From: Bacillota bacterium
Lineage (GTDB): Bacteria > Bacillota > Clostridia > Oscillospirales > Ruminococcaceae
DNA length: 64,000 nucleotides
Assembly (NCBI GenBank): GCA_023396225.1
Contig: JAEWWT010000015.1
Coordinates: 124,001 to 188,000 of the forward strand
Direction: 5' to 3'
Shown here: positions 62,228-64,000 of the stretch, piece after piece
Position numbering within the stretch: the stretch's first letter is position 1
Layout: each line of letters opens with the position of its first letter
The notes under the pieces: generated by a model
Databases searched by the model: none
What the model was told of the DNA's origin: nothing
The model's input: the letters and a program-made list of their open reading frames with translations, nothing else
Program-made: the position numbers and the translations under genes

Positions 62228-62264
62228 ATCCCGAAAACTCAGCAATTACGTGAGTTTTCGGGAT
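62228..62264 (+). terminator. Terminator of guaA
   Basis: Perfect 14-bp stem atcccgaaaactca/tgagttttcgggat followed by TTTCTTTT. Confidence 0.9.
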
Positions 62265-62311
62265 TTCTTTTGTCTTTTGATAACAAATTGATAACGTGAA
62301 GCTAATGGTAA

Positions 62312-62830
62312 TTATTCTATGTCCTCAGTGGTTTTATGGTGTTCACGCCATTCCTTTGACGGCTTAAATTTACCACAATCGTCCGCTGTCTGCGGCCAAT
62401 TAAGCTTCCATTCCGTATATTCGGCCTTGCTGATAATTCCATCGGCAAGGCCTTTTTTGCGTTGCTGCCATTCCCTCATGAAATCATCAAGCAAATTTGA
62501 CTTTATCTGAAAAGCATAATGTTTCTTCTCAGGATATTCCTCATCAGCAACTTCATGAACAGAGATACCATAATGCTCGTCCAGTTCAAAGAGTGTATAC
62601 ATTACATCTTCTGCGGCATACAGAGTTGGCTCATATAGAGAATGATAATTCACGTCCAGTACATCTGCCATCTTTTTAAGTAAATCTTCCTTTGGTGTTC
62701 GTGTATTCGATTCATATTGAGCGACACGTACATCTGCAGTTTTCTCGTCAAAACCTATTAACTTGCCAAATTCCTTTTGTGTAAGTCCTCGAAAAATGCG
62801 TACTCTTTTTATTCTATCACCTGTAGCCAT
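62312..62830 (-). CDS. XRE-family repressor of an integrative element
   Basis: A 172-residue DNA-binding regulator. The Cro/C1-type helix-turn-helix lies near the N-terminus (RIFRGLTQKEFGKLIGF and VAQYESNTRTP). The remaining region (FELDEHYGISVHEVADEE) resembles C-terminal parts of phage-type repressors. The start at 62830 is chosen because GGAG precedes it; an upstream ATG (62974) is within the regulatory region. It diverges from the xis-int genes, the usual switch arrangement. Confidence 0.85.
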   Translation of the reverse strand: MATGDRIKRVRIFRGLTQKEFGKLIGFDEKTADVRVAQYESNTRTPKEDLLKKMADVLDVNYHSLYEPTLYAAEDVMYTLFELDEHYGISVHEVADEEYPEKKHYAFQIKSNLLDDFMREWQQRKKGLADGIISKAEYTEWKLNWPQTADDCGKFKPSKEWREHHKTTEDIE

Positions 62831-62869
62831 ATTATTTTCTCCAATCAGGTTAAATTCGATTACGAGGTT

Positions 62870-62899
62870 ATTATAACATATTTGTTTAGTGATAGTCAA
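62870..62899 (-). promoter_or_regulatory. Repressor promoter with operator
   Basis: On the minus strand TTGACT (62899-62894), 18-base spacer, TATAAT (62875-62870). The 13-mer ctaaacaaatatg lies in the spacer (plus-strand 62877-62889) and recurs at 62981-62993. Confidence 0.65.
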
Positions 62900-62941
62900 G
62901 ATAATATAAACAAAAAAGTTTAAGTTTTTTCTTAAAAGCAC

Positions 62942-62970
62942 TTGACATAAACAAAATTGTTTAGTATAAT
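62942..62970 (+). promoter_or_regulatory. Excisionase/integrase promoter with operator
   Basis: Perfect TTGACA (62942-62947), 17-base spacer, TATAAT (62965-62970). The spacer contains the palindrome taaacaa-aa-ttgttta. A copy of the 13-mer ctaaacaaatatg follows at 62981-62993. Confidence 0.8.
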
Positions 62971-63040
62971 ACAATATAAGCTAAACAAATATGCTTAATA
63001 CATATAAAATAATTAAAATAATAAAGAAAGGAATGATTCA

Positions 63041-63220
63041 ATGCAAAACAAATTCATTCGTGTTGAAGAAGTAGCCAAAGAACTTGAGGTATCAGTTCCA
63101 TATGCTTACAAGCTCATTAAAAAGTTAAATGATGAGCTAAAAGAAAAAGGATTTATTACTGTTTCAGGTCGTGTCAACCGTGAGTATTTTTATGAACGCC
63201 TGTACAGTAAACAAGATTGA
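63041..63220 (+). CDS. Excisionase-like DNA-binding protein
   Basis: A 59-residue protein with a helix-turn-helix-like core (VEEVAKELEVSVPYAYKLIKK), characteristic of excisionases and MerR-like small proteins. GAAAGGA precedes its ATG. It sits between the switch region and the integrase, the standard place for an excisionase. It is too short for routine gene calling. The role is inferred from the motif and context. Confidence 0.8.
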   Translation: MQNKFIRVEEVAKELEVSVPYAYKLIKKLNDELKEKGFITVSGRVNREYFYERLYSKQD

Positions 63221-63240
63221 AAGAAAGGAAAGTAATATAA

Positions 63241-64000
63241 TGCCAATATTCAAAAATGAAACCAATGGAACTTGGTATGTCATGGTTCGCTATCAGGATT
63301 GGAAAGGCGAACGTAAGCAAAAATGCAAGAGAGGATTTTCCACAAAAAAAGAAGCTCAGGAATGGGAGCGAAGTTTTATGCTCCAATCTTCATCAGATAT
63401 GGATATGCTGTTTGAGGATTTTGTAAAAATCTATATCCGTGATATTAAGTCAAGATTGAAGGAAACAACCTGGCTCACAAAAGAGAACATTATAAACACT
63501 AAGATTATGCCATATTTTGCAAAGCGTAAAATAAATGAAATTCAAACAAAGGATGTTATTGCTTGGCAGAATGAAATGATTCGTTATCGTGATAAAAAAG
63601 GAAACCCATATTCATCAACCTATCTTAAAACATTGCATAATCAGTTGTCAACGATATTCAATCATGCAGTGCGGTTCTACGAATTGCATTCAAATCCTGC
63701 CAGTAAGGCTGGAAACATGGGTACAGAGCATCATAAGGAAATGCTTTTCTGGACTAAGGATGAGTATTTGAAGTTTGCAGACGAAATGATGGACAAACCT
63801 ATTTCATATTACGCATTTGAAATGCTTTATTGGTGTGGTCTTCGTATGGGTGAAATGCTAGCACTAACTCCATCTGACTTTGATTTCAAAAAGCAAACAG
63901 TTACAGTAAACAAGTCATATCAACGTTTACATGGTGAAGATGTAATCACTACACCTAAAACCAAAAGAAGCAACCGTGTAGTAAAGATGCCGCCATTCCT
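63241..64000 (+). CDS. Phage/ICE-type tyrosine integrase, N-terminal part
   Basis: Partial gene cut by the window end (253 codons seen). The N-terminal arm-binding segment (GTWYVMVRYQDWKGERK and KGFSTKKEAQEWE-type) matches Tn916-like and phage integrases, followed by a SAM-like core-binding domain. The first catalytic Arg lies in WCGLRMGEMLAL. Other catalytic residues lie outside. It is preceded by xis and points away from guaA, so the attachment site on its far side cannot be seen. Confidence 0.88.

Noticed and set aside
62275..62300. Repeat ttgataac-aaa-ttgataac after guaA as an attachment site
   Set aside because: A short direct repeat, but no second copy of guaA-end sequence is visible in the window; cannot be confirmed.
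1..64000. CRISPR arrays, rRNA genes, insertion sequences
   Set aside because: No regularly spaced repeats, no rRNA stretches and no transposase reading frames were seen.

Overview
This window is a stretch of low-GC Gram-positive chromosome. Gene order and protein sequences suggest a spore-forming member of the Clostridia, most likely a Ruminococcus-like Oscillospiraceae. The evidence is AT-rich DNA with strong AGGAGG-type ribosome sites, TTGACA/TATAAT promoters often carrying an extended TGN, frequent TTG and GTG starts, the remA-gmk-rpoZ-priA-def-fmt-rsmB-rlmN-stp-prkC-rsgA-thiN-spoVM order of Firmicutes, and a separate IMP cyclohydrolase and AICAR transformylase. Species-level assignment is not possible from the sequence alone.

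Layout. 1-2.1 kb: the 3' end of gpmI, a palindromic repeat, a two-way terminator and a stand-alone 2-hydroxyacyl-CoA dehydratase-related protein. 2.2-16.1 kb: one long housekeeping run (yicC, remA, gmk, rpoZ, priA, def, fmt, a membrane zinc protease, rsmB, rlmN, stp, prkC, rsgA, thiN) ending in a 29-codon spoVM. 16.1-24.7 kb: a Xer-type recombinase, two M16 peptidase homologues, lgt, folD, a penicillin-binding transpeptidase, rpe and a MecA-like adaptor. 24.7-28.2 kb: three RnfD/E/A-like membrane proteins that have lost most cofactor ligands, followed by a membrane-anchored glycoside-hydrolase-like protein. 28.2-33.6 kb: a ROK glucokinase, ilvD, a tRNA-Leu, an AI-2E family permease and small secreted proteins. 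33.6-38.6 kb: rpsL, rpsG, fusA and tuf, then an 8-cysteine ferredoxin on the other strand. 38.6-47.1 kb: a purine operon (purE C F M N, PurO-like, AICAR transformylase, an MmcQ-like gene, purD) behind a leader ORF that ends in a terminator. 47.1-52.3 kb: a PfkB sugar kinase, an HD-GYP protein, an HD protein and a two-domain PPK2. 52.4-62.2 kb: class III fbp, a Zn/Cd efflux cassette (ArsR, HMA, ATPase) with a clear operator, dnaC/dnaD-type primosome genes, a lipoprotein, metA and guaA. 62.2-64.0 kb: the start of an integrative element (XRE repressor, excisionase, integrase) next to guaA, cut by the window end.

Most of the region is core metabolism and translation. The points that most deserve a second look are: the Rnf-like trio without its iron-sulfur cysteines; a family of at least five palindromic leader repeats, four of which sit directly before the start codons of remA, ilvD, purD and fbp and two of which encode related 28-codon peptides; the attenuator-like leader of the purine operon; and a recombinase gene whose only plausible full-length start is ATT.
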